Source of the DNA: Couchioplanes caeruleus | GTDB lineage: Bacteria > Actinomycetota > Actinomycetes > Mycobacteriales > Micromonosporaceae | DNA: 64,000 bases | Direction of reading: 5' to 3' | NCBI RefSeq assembly: GCF_003751945.1 | Contig: NZ_RJKL01000001.1 | Span: forward strand, 4,836,001-4,900,000 | Shown: piece after piece, positions 33,953 to 42,786 of the stretch | Numbering within the stretch: position 1 is the stretch's first letter | Layout: the number at the start of each line of letters is the position of its first letter | The notes under the pieces: model-generated | Told to the model about the DNA's origin: nothing | The model's input: the letters and a program-made list of their open reading frames with translations, nothing else | Databases searched by the model: none | Position numbers and translations under genes: made by a program

Positions 33953-36514
33953 ATGACGTACGTCGAACCTATGACGGTGACGGAGGCGTTCGCTGAGCTC
34001 GGCCGCATCCGGCTCGCCGACCCCGACGTCGACACGCTGCTGGTCAAGATCACACAGCTGGCCAAGCGCTCCATCGCCGGCGCGAGCGAGGTCAGCATAA
34101 CCCTTTTGCAGGGGGACCAGGCTCACACTGCCGCGGTCACCGGTGAGCTCGCCCGCAAGCTCGATGAGAGGCAGTACGAGAGCGGACACGGTCCGTGCCT
34201 GGATGCCTCCGTCGGGACCACGATCCTGTCCGTGCCCGACATCGCCAGCGAGGACCGCTGGCCTGACTGGACGGCCACGGCCCGGCAGGCCGGTGTGGGT
34301 AGTTCCCTGTCGATCGGCCTGCCGATGCGGGAAGAGGCAGCCTGCGGGCTGAACATCTACGCCACCGAGGCGCACGCCTTCGACGACGACGCGATCACGC
34401 TGGCCCAGACGTTCGCCGGGTTCGCCGCCGTCGGCCTCGCCAACGCCCACCCGCACCAGACCCCGGCCACACCGACCGGCCATCCCCGCGCGGCAACGGC
34501 GGCGCTGAATTCGGCCGCGTTGGTGGAAAGTATGAAAGAGGCGTTCGTTGCGGTGGATCCGGACGGCGTGGTGGTGGAGTTCAACCGGGCCGCGCACGAC
34601 CTGCTGGGCTGGCCCGCGGAGGAGGTCCTCGGCCGGCATCTCGCCGACACGGTGCTACCCGACTACGACGGTGAGCCGATCGGGAAAGCGCTGAACCGGC
34701 TGTTCGCGGCCGGCGCACGGCCCCGTTCGGTGCCGCGCCGGGTCAGCCTGCGCCACCGTGACGGCCGCCGGCTGCCCGCCCAGATGGTGCTGTCGGTGAT
34801 CCGCGGCGCCGCCGGAGCGCTGGCCTGCGTGTTCGTCACCGACCTGTCGCAGCAGACCGCGGCCGAGAACGACGCCGAGCGGCAACGCCGATTCCTGGCC
34901 ACGTTGTTGGACAACCTCGACGTCGGAGTCGTCGCGCTAGGCCCGGACGGCACGCCGCTGGTGGTCAACCGGGCGCTGCGCCGGGTGCACGGTATAGGCG
35001 AGGACTGGAGCGCCGCGGAGGTGACCCAAGCAGTCGCCGAGAGCGTTTGCGATCTCGACGGCACGCCGCTGCCGCTGTCGCAAACGCCGCTGCTGCGCGC
35101 TCTCCGTGGTGAACACGTGCGGGCCGCCGACGTGCTGGTCAGAATGCCCGGCGTCCCGGACCGGATCTTCGTCTCCCACGCGCAACCCATCACCACCAGC
35201 GAGGGGACGCGACTGGGCGCCGTAGCGGCGCTGCACGACGTGACCGCGATCCGCCGCGCGGAAGGATTCCGGGACTGCGAGCAACAGGTCTGGCAGGTCT
35301 TGGCCGCTGCGGCCACCGTCGGCGACGCCGCGCCCGCCACGCTGCGCGCCGTGTCCGAGACGTTGGGCTGGCCGCACGGCGAACTGTGGCTCGTCGACCC
35401 GCTCACCGACACCCTGCAGATGACCGGGCATTGGAGCACCGCCGAAGGGCAGTGCGGGGACCTGCACCTCGATCCGGTGACCCGAGGCGTCGGCGTCATC
35501 GGCACCGTGTGGGCCACCGGCCAGCCGCTGTGGGTGCCGGACATCACCGACACCGCAGACTCGGCCACCGAGCAGTCCCTCGTCCAGGCGCAGACCTGCG
35601 CCCACACGCGATTGCACACTTTCCTGGCGGTGCCGATCCGCGACGGCGACGCCGTGCTGGGCGTGCTGGCCTACTACTGCGGCACCCGGGAGCAGGACCA
35701 GGACCTGCTCACCGTGCTCCTCAGCGGTGTGGCCGCCCAGTTCGGCATGTTCGTGGCCCTGCGCCGCAGCGCCGACCTGGCCGAGCAACTGCTACGAACC
35801 CGTAACGACTTCCTCACCCTGGTCGGCCATGAACTGCGCACCCCGCTGACCTCGATCACCAGCTACGCCACCATGCTCGCCGACGACCCCACCATCGGTG
35901 CCGACGAGGCCCGCCACATGCTGCACGTCATCGCCCGCAACGCCGGCAGTCTGCGCACCATCGTCGACGACCTGCTGGACCTGTCCGGCCTGGAAGCCGG
36001 ACACCTCCAGCTCGCCGTCACCGAGCACGACCTGGTCGACATCGTCGCCTCCGCAGTAGCCGCCGCGGAACCGGCCGCGGCGGCCAACGGCGTACGGCTG
36101 CACACCAAACTCCCCAAACGCCTATCCCTGCACGGCGACCCCGCCCGGCTCCGCCAGGCCGTGGACAACCTGTTGTCCAACGCCATCACCTACAGCCCTC
36201 ACGGCGGCGACGTCCGTATCCGCCTCACCGCACGCCCCGAGATGGCCGAACTGCGCATCACCGATTCCGGCATCGGCATCCCCGCCGGCGAACACCACCA
36301 TCTCTTCGACCGGTTCTACCGCGCCAGCAACGTCGCCCACCAGGGCTTCCCCGGCGCCGGCCTCGGCCTTGCCCTCGTGCACGCCATCACTGCCCTGCAC
36401 CGCGGCGACATCAGCTTCGACATCAAACATCACCAGCCCGGCGCGAGCGTGCGGCTGCGGCTGCCGCGCCGCAGCCGCACACCGCAACCCCGACTCCAAG
36501 GAAGACAACCGTGA
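33953..36514 (+). CDS. Soluble hybrid-sensor histidine kinase (GAF-PAS-PAS-GAF-HisKA-HATPase)
   Basis: 853 aa from ATG 33953 (GAGGGG upstream). No membrane helix. N-terminal GAF/ANTAR-associated-type sensor (about 1-150, YESGHGPCLDA), PAS (about 180-300), second PAS-like (about 305-420), GAF (about 440-600). The phosphoacceptor is His626 in GHELRTPLTS, followed by the HATPase with DNLLSNAI near 739, ITDSGIGIP and GAGLGLALV. All kinase boxes are intact. The stop overlaps, by GTGA, the start of a response-regulator remnant, so its cognate partner is lost. Confidence 0.93.
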   Translation: MTYVEPMTVTEAFAELGRIRLADPDVDTLLVKITQLAKRSIAGASEVSITLLQGDQAHTAAVTGELARKLDERQYESGHGPCLDASVGTTILSVPDIASEDRWPDWTATARQAGVGSSLSIGLPMREEAACGLNIYATEAHAFDDDAITLAQTFAGFAAVGLANAHPHQTPATPTGHPRAATAALNSAALVESMKEAFVAVDPDGVVVEFNRAAHDLLGWPAEEVLGRHLADTVLPDYDGEPIGKALNRLFAAGARPRSVPRRVSLRHRDGRRLPAQMVLSVIRGAAGALACVFVTDLSQQTAAENDAERQRRFLATLLDNLDVGVVALGPDGTPLVVNRALRRVHGIGEDWSAAEVTQAVAESVCDLDGTPLPLSQTPLLRALRGEHVRAADVLVRMPGVPDRIFVSHAQPITTSEGTRLGAVAALHDVTAIRRAEGFRDCEQQVWQVLAAAATVGDAAPATLRAVSETLGWPHGELWLVDPLTDTLQMTGHWSTAEGQCGDLHLDPVTRGVGVIGTVWATGQPLWVPDITDTADSATEQSLVQAQTCAHTRLHTFLAVPIRDGDAVLGVLAYYCGTREQDQDLLTVLLSGVAAQFGMFVALRRSADLAEQLLRTRNDFLTLVGHELRTPLTSITSYATMLADDPTIGADEARHMLHVIARNAGSLRTIVDDLLDLSGLEAGHLQLAVTEHDLVDIVASAVAAAEPAAAANGVRLHTKLPKRLSLHGDPARLRQAVDNLLSNAITYSPHGGDVRIRLTARPEMAELRITDSGIGIPAGEHHHLFDRFYRASNVAHQGFPGAGLGLALVHAITALHRGDISFDIKHHQPGASVRLRLPRRSRTPQPRLQGRQP

Positions 36515-36605
36515 CCACGATCCTCGTCGGCGAGAACGTTCCCGACCTCGCTTCTGCACCGCGCCGGGCACCACGTCAACACCGTCGGCAACGCCGACCG
36601 GACCT
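36511..36605 (+). pseudogene. Response-regulator remnant
   Basis: GTG 36511 overlaps the kinase stop and opens MTTILVGENVPDLA, the N-terminus of a receiver domain. After about 14 codons a frameshift puts LLHRAGHHVNTVGNADRT in another frame, ending in TGA near 36605. The phosphoacceptor Asp and everything after it are missing. Confidence 0.75.
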
Positions 36606-36643
36606 GAGCTGTCACCCGGCCCGCTCTGGGGAGTGATCTGGTC
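36604..36643 (+). repeat. Copy of the island's left-end sequence
   Basis: About 36 of 39 bases match 14225-14263, the sequence just inside attL. It joins the response-regulator remnant on one side and precedes a duplicated piece of the island's right-end lipoprotein. Confidence 0.6.
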
Positions 36644-36708
36644 GACGCTCCGGAAGCCCATAGTGGGCGCGGTGGCAGGGAGCCGGGGCGGACCGCCGGC
36701 CTCCCGAC

Positions 36709-37410
36709 CTATGGCTTGGAGAGCAGGGCAGGCAGGGCCGCAGGGGCCTGCCGGAGCGTGTCGGAACTGGTGTCGTCGCCGCGGGGGGACGCCGGCGCCA
36801 GGATTCGTCGGCAGCCGTCCAGTTCCACGTAGATCTCATCCGGCGTCAGCAGGGCAAAGCGGCTCGCCGGGGTGCTGCACGCCTGCACCGGCCCGGCTGC
36901 CTGGACCTGCCGTTTGATGGCCGCCCATCGTCCGGCGGGCAGCAGATCCCGGAAGATGACCTCACCGCGCGGCTTGTCACTGCGCTGCTCACCCGCCGGG
37001 ACCCGGTAGATGCACACGTGAACCGGGGCACCGTCGCCGGCCAGGTCGGCCAGGTCTTCGGCCGGCCTCGTGGCGCTGTCCGTGCCGGTCACCCAGACCA
37101 TGGCGGCCCATTCATCGCTGCATCCGGCCGCGGCGGCCTCGGCCGACTCGATCTCCTGGAGCACGCGGGTCTCGTCGGGGCACTCGCGGGTCTCGTCGGG
37201 GCACTTACGCATCGTCAGAATGAGATCCATCGTCACGACGTTCTCGAACCCGGAGGCAAGCCCCTCTACCGACCGCTGCCCCTTGTCCAGCAGACGAATC
37301 CCGTCGTCTTCGATCCGGAACCCCGCCTGGCGGATCGCCCGTTGCACCAGTGCCCACAGGCGGCCCGAGGAGTTGCTGAAGACGAGACTCAGCTTGGCGT
37401 CATCCTTCAT
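36709..37410 (-). pseudogene. Chimeric frame: DNA-methylase fragment fused to island-lipoprotein C-terminus
   Basis: 233 codons. Residues 1-75 (SLVFSNSSGRLWALVQRAI ... LDKGQRSVEGLASGFENVV) match the C-terminal part of DUF1156-like adenine-specific DNA methylases. A doubled CPDETRE segment follows, then 140 residues (RVLQEIESAEAAAAGC to the end) homologous to the C-terminus of the lipoprotein at 25006-26043. The join keeps the frame open, but neither half is a complete protein. Could be expressed by chance; most likely debris. Confidence 0.75.
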
Positions 37411-37423
37411 ACGCCGGGATGGG

Positions 37424-38005
37424 ATGGCGATGGAGGCCGTCCTCATGCTCGGCGAGGCCGAGCATCCGGCCGCGGCCGAGCAACTGCGGCACGTCGTTGC
37501 TGACGAAGGGCTCTCTGTCGAGATGCGGTGTGCCGCAGTTTGGGGGCTGGGAAGCGCGGGCCTCCAGCGACCGATTGACGTGTGGCCGCATGTGACCTCC
37601 GATGACGACGACATTCGCACACACGCCGTCGCCGCCATCGGCGAAGTGCCCGATGACTTCGCCGCGATCCTTGTGGATGCACTGTCCGACAGGTTGCCCC
37701 GCTCCGCGATAGCCGCGTATCTCCTTGCCCACGCACGACGGACAACGGAACTTCTCAAGGCTGTCCGTGAACCAGAAAGTCGGCGATGGGCGCTCGAAGG
37801 ACTCGGCCGTATCCCCCCGGCCGAAGTGGAGCGAGGTGAACTTCTGGACGCAGACCTGCGGGCGATTCTTGAAGCCATCTGGGCAGCTCGATTCGGACAA
37901 CCACTGGCATCACCTAGAACGACAGCCCGGCTTCAAGAGCTCCATGCCCAACGCATGAGGATTCCCCCTGAGAGGTACCTCCGAAGCGGCGGGCCGCACA
38001 GCTAA
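37424..38005 (+). CDS. HEAT-repeat protein, probably 5'-truncated
   Basis: 193 aa from ATG 37424 or 37430. Successive helix pairs (EAEHPAAAEQLRHVVADEGL, SVEMRCAAVWGLGSAGL, DDDDIRTHAVAAIGEV, PRSAIAAYLLAHARRTTELL) are HEAT repeats for protein binding. The start lies at the joint with the methylase fragment and the first repeat seems incomplete, so N-terminal repeats may be lost. Confidence 0.65.
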   Translation: MAMEAVLMLGEAEHPAAAEQLRHVVADEGLSVEMRCAAVWGLGSAGLQRPIDVWPHVTSDDDDIRTHAVAAIGEVPDDFAAILVDALSDRLPRSAIAAYLLAHARRTTELLKAVREPESRRWALEGLGRIPPAEVERGELLDADLRAILEAIWAARFGQPLASPRTTARLQELHAQRMRIPPERYLRSGGPHS

Positions 38006-38127
38006 TAGATGCCGTCAGCGCCCCTCCCCTGGTGAAAGGCCCTACCGAATCGTCCACCCTGTCAAGCCCGCCGGCCGTCGCCATGGGGCGATGATGCGGC
38101 GGTCGACGCTTCACGGAAGCTGCCCGC

Positions 38128-38793
38128 TCACACGGTGCGGACGGCGATCAGCGACTTCGTCATCCCCAGCAGTCGTTCCGAGCGGATCTCGGCGTCGGGG
38201 AAGAGATAGCGCATCTCCGCCTTTCCGACGAGCTCGGTGGTGAGCACCTGTTTCATCGCCAGCTCCCAGGACTTGCCGGGGGTATAAGCCAGCGGCCATT
38301 TCCGAGCCACGGCGACCCGGGCTGCCACCGGAAGAAACTGCATTCCGGGTGCGACCCAGTGCGGTTCGATCGGGAAATAACGGTACGGGGTCTGTACCCA
38401 GTAGCGCGGCGCCAGGGTGCTGACGGCCTCGGCCATCCGCCGGCGCTGTTCGTGACCACCGACATGTTCCAGGACGCTGTTGCTGAAGACCAGGTCATAG
38501 CGGCGTGATGCGATGCTGGCGGGCAGTTCGCAAGCGTCGGCATGGTCGGCCTCGGCCCAGTCGGGCAGCTCGGTGGGCAACGGCTCGAGGTTGACCACGT
38601 GCACGCGTGCCGGGCGCACGGGAACCTGGGTCCAGCTGCTGACCCGCCCGCCGAGATCGAGGACGGTCATCTGGGCAAGGTCCGGGAAGGTGTCGGACAG
38701 CCAGGCAGCGCGCAGCGCACGCCGTTTCGCGCCATAGGAAGTCGGCGAATCGACGAGATGGAACCGGAGTGAGTGGAGGGGCATTCCTGCCAT
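38128..38793 (-). CDS. Class I SAM-dependent methyltransferase
   Basis: 221 aa from ATG 38793. Motif I VLDLGGRVSSW (near 45) binds SAM, VVNLEPLP (near 67) is the acidic strand, DLVFSNSVLEHVGGHEQR (near 100) is the motif IV region typical of methyltransf_11 enzymes, and VQTPYRYFPIEPHW is a family segment seen in glycan/small-molecule methyltransferases. Substrate unknown. Alone; complete. Confidence 0.85.
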   Translation of the reverse strand: MAGMPLHSLRFHLVDSPTSYGAKRRALRAAWLSDTFPDLAQMTVLDLGGRVSSWTQVPVRPARVHVVNLEPLPTELPDWAEADHADACELPASIASRRYDLVFSNSVLEHVGGHEQRRRMAEAVSTLAPRYWVQTPYRYFPIEPHWVAPGMQFLPVAARVAVARKWPLAYTPGKSWELAMKQVLTTELVGKAEMRYLFPDAEIRSERLLGMTKSLIAVRTV

Positions 38794-39138
38794 CGTGGTC
38801 CTGCCCCGGCAGGGCGGCAAGATGTTCTCGGTATCGATTTAACATCGCGCTCTCCGTCCACGCGCGCAAGATCTACATGCGTCCACGGACGTTGCGCTGG
38901 CAGAATGCCGTGAACCCAGTCAATTTCGGACGACCCGCTACCTTTTTTTGCGACCAGATTGACGCTCGTCGTCGGACGCCCACACTCCGGCGGCTAAATG
39001 ATCTTGAAGTGGGACTGTGTCTCGTTGGTCTCGACGACGAAAAGGGCTGTTCGTCCGAATCAAAGGCGTGCACGGTCGGATGGGGGTCGTTCTTTAGCCG
39101 CCGGGCTGATCGCCGCACCGGTAGCGAGGCTGCGCGAG
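38794..39138. other. Gap with a 118-bp inverted-repeat-bounded segment
   Basis: No gene supported. A perfect 12-bp inverted repeat CCGGCGGCTAAA/TTTAGCCGCCGG bounds 38987-39104 with 94 bp between the arms; a run of seven T is at 38943-38949. The segment is small enough to be a MITE-like relic, though no target duplication is evident. Confidence 0.45.
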
Positions 39139-39348
39139 ATGGCTGGCGACGCCTGGGGCGTGTGGCTGGCCACCGTCACCATCGTGCTCGTGTTCGCTGG
39201 GACCATTGTCGGGCTCATGCTGCTGTTCTGGAGCGCCGAGCGGGCGGAGTCAGCCTTCGAGGCAACGATTACCGTGATGGTTCTGATAACGCTTGTTCGA
39301 GTCGTTGGAGCCGTTGCAGGACGGCGTGAGAACGACCCGCCGAATTAG
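39139..39348 (+). CDS. Small membrane protein of unknown function
   Basis: About 69 aa from ATG 39139, with two hydrophobic helices (about 8-30 and 38-55, WLATVTIVLVFAGTIVGLMLLF and ITVMVLITLVRVVGAVAG) and a polar tail. The frame extends upstream but that part looks non-coding. Confidence 0.5.
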   Translation: MAGDAWGVWLATVTIVLVFAGTIVGLMLLFWSAERAESAFEATITVMVLITLVRVVGAVAGRRENDPPN

Positions 39349-39360
39349 TGATGTGTCAAC

Positions 39361-39564
39361 GCCGGAGGCCGCTTCCCGCCGCCCGTCGCCGTCCTGAAGA
39401 ACGGCGGGAACGCCAAGCTCCTGCATCTGCGTCCTCGTGACTGCGCCACCCGCCTGGAGAACATCGCCCGCTTCCTCGACTTCATCGGCGAAAGCATCAT
39501 CCGCGCAGCAGAACAGGCCCGCGAGCTCCTCCGCACCAAGCCCGGAACAACCAGCGCGTTCTAG
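39361..39564 (+). pseudogene. 3' fragment of an unknown gene
   Basis: A coding-like frame without start begins in FPPPVAVLKNGGNAKLLHLR and continues LENIARFLDFIGESIIRAAEQARELL to TAG at 39562-39564. It looks like the C-terminal helix region of a longer protein. No family recognised. Confidence 0.35.
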
Positions 39565-39812
39565 CGGTGGCATCGAAGGTGGTGGAGCCAGGCGATCATC
39601 GATCTCGGCGCGCGGGCCCGGCGATGGTCGGCATCTAAACATGGAACTTCGGCGAAGTCCACCTGAGTGCTCCGGACCGGGGGGAGGCGATCGTCTCATC
39701 CACATTTCTTGCTCGGCGCTGCTCGCGGCCGATACGGTCCCGTTTCGATTCGCGGCTCCGATGGCATCGACAGCCCGGGCCACCAGTCCTTTCGCTACGG
39801 GGGAACGCTTTC

Positions 39813-41993
39813 ATGAATTTTTCGACCTTGGGGTCGGCTCGTCGCCTGATGGCCGCAGGCGTGACCGCGGTGTCTCTGACTTTGGGCGTGCCCACGGTGG
39901 CGCAGGCCGCGCCGATGGCGGGTGTGCTGGCCGCGGACGTGGCGGACCAGGGTCCGGCCAGCTACGAGCAGAAGCTGAAGGTGGCCGTGAAGTTCGGCCG
40001 CGGTGACGACGCCGCCCTGATCGAGCGGACCGACCGCGACTTTGTCATCGGGCTCTGGAAGCTCATCAAGGACGATCCGGACCACCTCGAAGTGAGCGCC
40101 GCCGCCGAGCTGGCGTACGGCACCTTGTCCGCGCCGGAAGGCTCGGACGCCACCGCAGCGGCCTGCCGGGAGTTCATCGTCACCGGCGTGTTCGCGGCGT
40201 TCGAACGGGACCTCGCCCGCGAGAAGGCCGAGGCCGACGCCAAGCGGCAGAGCGACCTCGCGCGTGCCGCCGCCGCGGCCAGCATCCACGTCGTCGCCGA
40301 CGCGGCCATGCTCAACGGCGACGACAGGGCCTTCGCCCAGCTGATCTGGAAGCGTGTCGAGAACGACACCGACTGGCCCAAGGTCAAGGAGGCGGCCGCC
40401 GCCGCGCTCGCGGGCACCGCCGAGCAGCAGCGTACGTTCATCGCCTCCGGCCTGGCCGCCGCCGCCAAGCAGGACATCGCCGATATCATCGCCAAGGACC
40501 AGGAGAAGTCCGAAGCCGAGAAGGCCGCGGCGCTGGCACGCGCCGCGAAGGAGTCCGCCGCACACAAGATCGGGCTGGAGCCCACACCTCAGCTCCTCAA
40601 CCTGCCGGACCGGGACTTCGTCACCGAGGTGTGGAACCACGCCGCCGGCGGCAGCGAGGTCCAGGCCGCCGCCATCGCCGCGGCACGGAGCAACGACCCG
40701 GCCGTGTGGAAGTCCTTCATCGAGGTGGGCATTCACCAGGCCAAGGACCGCGACACCCAGAGGGCCTTCGAGGCGGCGGCGGCCGAGGACCGCCGCCAGG
40801 TCGAGGAGATCCTGGTCCGGGCAGAGAAGATCCGGCACCGCAAGCTCGCCGCCGCGGCCCGCGCGGCGCTGGCCGGCACCCGGGATGACGTGAGCTGGTT
40901 CCGGCGTACCGGGCAGTTCGAGGTCGGGCCAGACGCGCTGACCGAGGACGCCCGCGCGGACATCCCCGTGGTCTACGGGTACGCCACCGGCGCCATCGCG
41001 CCGCTCACGTTCACGACCGGGCCGACGGGTGCATTCACGTCGAGCAAGGGCACCAAGACGGCCGACGGCGCCTACAACATCAGCAAGATCAAGACGTTCC
41101 GGGGCGACTTCAACGGCGACAAGATCGTCGACCAGGCGGTGCTCAACGGCGCGGCCGACGGGTCGATGTCGCTGGACACCTTCCTCGCCAAGCCCGACGG
41201 CACCTACCAGGCCGGCCTGCGTTCGTGGCAGCACAAGACGTTCGGCGCGTACGACAGGATGCGGCTGACCAGCGGCGACTTCAACAAGGACGGGCGTACC
41301 GACATCGCCGGGTTCCTCAGTTACCCCGACTACTCCATCGGCCTGCACACCTGGCTCGCGCGCGAGGACGGTGGCTTCGGCAACCCGACGCGGAGCTGGT
41401 TCGCCCCGGCGCAGCCGTACTGGGGCGAGGTCGGCCGGATGAAGATCTTCAGCGGCGACTTCAACAACGACGGCCGTACCGACATCGGGTCGTTCTACGG
41501 GCACGCCGACCACAGCGTCGCGATCTACACCTGGACCGCCAACACCAGCGGCGGCTTCGGAAACCCGACCCGGGCCTGGCATGCGCCGTCGACCCCGTAC
41601 TGGGGCGACGTCAAGCGGTTGACCATCACCGCGGGTGACTTCAACGGCGACGGCCTCGGCGACGCTGCCGGGCTCTACGGGTACGCCGACGGCAAGCTGG
41701 CCATGTTCACGTTCACCGCCAAGCTCGGCGGCGGCTTCAACAACGCGCTCGTCTCCTGGAAGTCGACGACCGCGGCATTCGGCTCCTGGGATCGCACCCG
41801 CCTCACCGCCGGCGACTTCAACGGCGACGGCCGTGACGACGTCGCATTCCTCCACGGATACGACAACGGTACGGTCGCCCTGCACAGCCTGACCGCCGAC
41901 ACCACGGGCGCGTTCGCCGCCCCGGTCAAGGCGTACAGTTCCGCCACGTTCGGCTCGTACGGCAGCATCAACCTGGCCGACGACCAGACCTGA
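39813..41993 (+). CDS. Secreted ALF-repeat/VCBS (FG-GAP) repeat protein
   Basis: 726 aa with a Sec signal (residues 1-33, ending AQA-AP). Residues about 45-360 are Ala-rich helical ALF-type repeats (DRDFVIGLWKLIKDDPDHLEVSAAAELA and similar, about 60-aa period). The C-terminal part (about 430-726) has five repeats with the Ca-binding GDFNGDG/GDFNKDG/GDFNNDG motif, a likely beta-propeller. Predicted extracellular; carbohydrate or surface binding is plausible. No enzyme domain. ATG 39813 follows GGGGGAA. Ends in a strong terminator. Confidence 0.85.
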   Translation: MNFSTLGSARRLMAAGVTAVSLTLGVPTVAQAAPMAGVLAADVADQGPASYEQKLKVAVKFGRGDDAALIERTDRDFVIGLWKLIKDDPDHLEVSAAAELAYGTLSAPEGSDATAAACREFIVTGVFAAFERDLAREKAEADAKRQSDLARAAAAASIHVVADAAMLNGDDRAFAQLIWKRVENDTDWPKVKEAAAAALAGTAEQQRTFIASGLAAAAKQDIADIIAKDQEKSEAEKAAALARAAKESAAHKIGLEPTPQLLNLPDRDFVTEVWNHAAGGSEVQAAAIAAARSNDPAVWKSFIEVGIHQAKDRDTQRAFEAAAAEDRRQVEEILVRAEKIRHRKLAAAARAALAGTRDDVSWFRRTGQFEVGPDALTEDARADIPVVYGYATGAIAPLTFTTGPTGAFTSSKGTKTADGAYNISKIKTFRGDFNGDKIVDQAVLNGAADGSMSLDTFLAKPDGTYQAGLRSWQHKTFGAYDRMRLTSGDFNKDGRTDIAGFLSYPDYSIGLHTWLAREDGGFGNPTRSWFAPAQPYWGEVGRMKIFSGDFNNDGRTDIGSFYGHADHSVAIYTWTANTSGGFGNPTRAWHAPSTPYWGDVKRLTITAGDFNGDGLGDAAGLYGYADGKLAMFTFTAKLGGGFNNALVSWKSTTAAFGSWDRTRLTAGDFNGDGRDDVAFLHGYDNGTVALHSLTADTTGAFAAPVKAYSSATFGSYGSINLADDQT

Positions 41994-42102
41994 GCCAGGA
42001 AGCGCATCGCCGGCGCGCCGCCGCGCTCCGCGCGCGACAGCGCAGGCAGGACCGGGGCAGCGTCGCCGGTCGCCGGCCGATGTAGCCGATCGGAATGTAG
42101 AG

Positions 42103-42150
42103 AACGCCGGTGGTGGTACGCCGAACACGGTGTGCCACCACCGGCGTTTT
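42103..42150 (+). terminator. Rho-independent terminator of the ALF/VCBS gene
   Basis: A 14-bp stem (42103-42116 with 42135-42148), 18-nt loop, ending in TTTT at 42147-42150. One of the few with a T-run in the window. Confidence 0.85.
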
Positions 42151-42203
42151 GCCGCCGCCATCGGGGGTGGCTACCCTGGGGGTGATGCCGCATCGCGGAC
42201 ATC

Positions 42204-42245
42204 CCGGACGAGTGCGTGTCGTACCCGGCCTGACAAGACGACCGC
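42204..42245 (+). ncRNA. Guanidine-III (ykkC-III) riboswitch
   Basis: The conserved blocks of the class appear in order: CCGGACGAG (42204-42212), GTACCCGG (42221-42228) and GACAAGACG (42232-42240). CCGG (42204-42207) can pair with CCGG (42225-42228), and GCG-(T)-GTCGT pairs with ACGACCGC (42238-42245), giving the class's H-type pseudoknot with one bulged U. It lies 18 bp upstream of a small multidrug-resistance gene whose best-known relatives export guanidinium. The 3' helix is next to the ribosome site CAGGGGTGAG. Confidence 0.9.
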
Positions 42246-42263
42246 CCCAGGGGTGAGTTCGTC

Positions 42264-42578
42264 ATGGCATGGATCGTCCTGATCATCTCCGGCCTGCTCG
42301 AGACCGTCTGGGCCGTCGCCCTCGCCAAGAGCCAGTCCTTCAGCCGCATCGTGCCGAGCGTCGTGTTCGCCGTGGCGCTGGTGCTGAGCATGGCGGGGCT
42401 CGGCTACGCGCTGCGCAGCGTCCCGATCGGCACCGGCTATGCGGTCTGGGTGGGGATCGGAGCCGTGGGCACGGCGCTGGTCGGCATGGTCGCCCTCGGT
42501 GAGTCCACCAGTCTGCCCCGGCTCCTCTGCCTGCTCCTCGTCATCAGCGGCGTCGTCGGCCTCAAGTTCTTCCACTGA
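42264..42578 (+). CDS. gdx: SMR-family guanidinium exporter (SugE/Gdx type)
   Basis: 104 aa with four transmembrane helices; works as an antiparallel dimer exchanging guanidinium for protons. The conserved Glu is in SGLLETVWAVALAKSQ (Glu13), and the pattern matches SugE/Gdx rather than EmrE. Control by the guanidine-III riboswitch immediately upstream supports guanidinium as substrate. Monocistronic. Confidence 0.93.
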   Translation: MAWIVLIISGLLETVWAVALAKSQSFSRIVPSVVFAVALVLSMAGLGYALRSVPIGTGYAVWVGIGAVGTALVGMVALGESTSLPRLLCLLLVISGVVGLKFFH

Positions 42579-42610
42579 CGGGCTCATGCCGCCGGTCCAG
42601 CGAGAGCGAA

Positions 42611-42704
42611 GCGTGAGGCTCAGGGCGAGTCGGTGTCGCGGGTTCGGGCAAGGGTGAGGCGTGAGGCTCAAAGCGGGCCGGTGCCGCCGGTTCAGCCAGG
42701 GTGA
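42611..42704 (+). repeat. Imperfect tandem repeat, 48-bp period
   Basis: GCGTGAGGCTCA at 42611 recurs at 42659, each followed by a similar G/C-rich stretch ending GGTGA. A weaker third unit may precede. Lies in the 200-bp gap between gdx and the metallophosphoesterase; no gene seen. Confidence 0.45.
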
Positions 42705-42786
42705 AGACCGAGGTGGGGACGCTCGGGAGAAGTTTCGGGCGACCGACAACAGCGCAGAGGCGGCGGGACGAGCATCTGTCGCCGGC

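Noticed and set aside
36709..37878. Extending the chimeric frame upstream to 37878
   Set aside because: Residues before ATG 37410 are the antisense of the HEAT-repeat gene.
37424..38005. Plus-strand start at 37070 for the HEAT protein
   Set aside because: The first 118 codons are antisense to the methylase-lipoprotein chimera and do not look like HEAT repeats.
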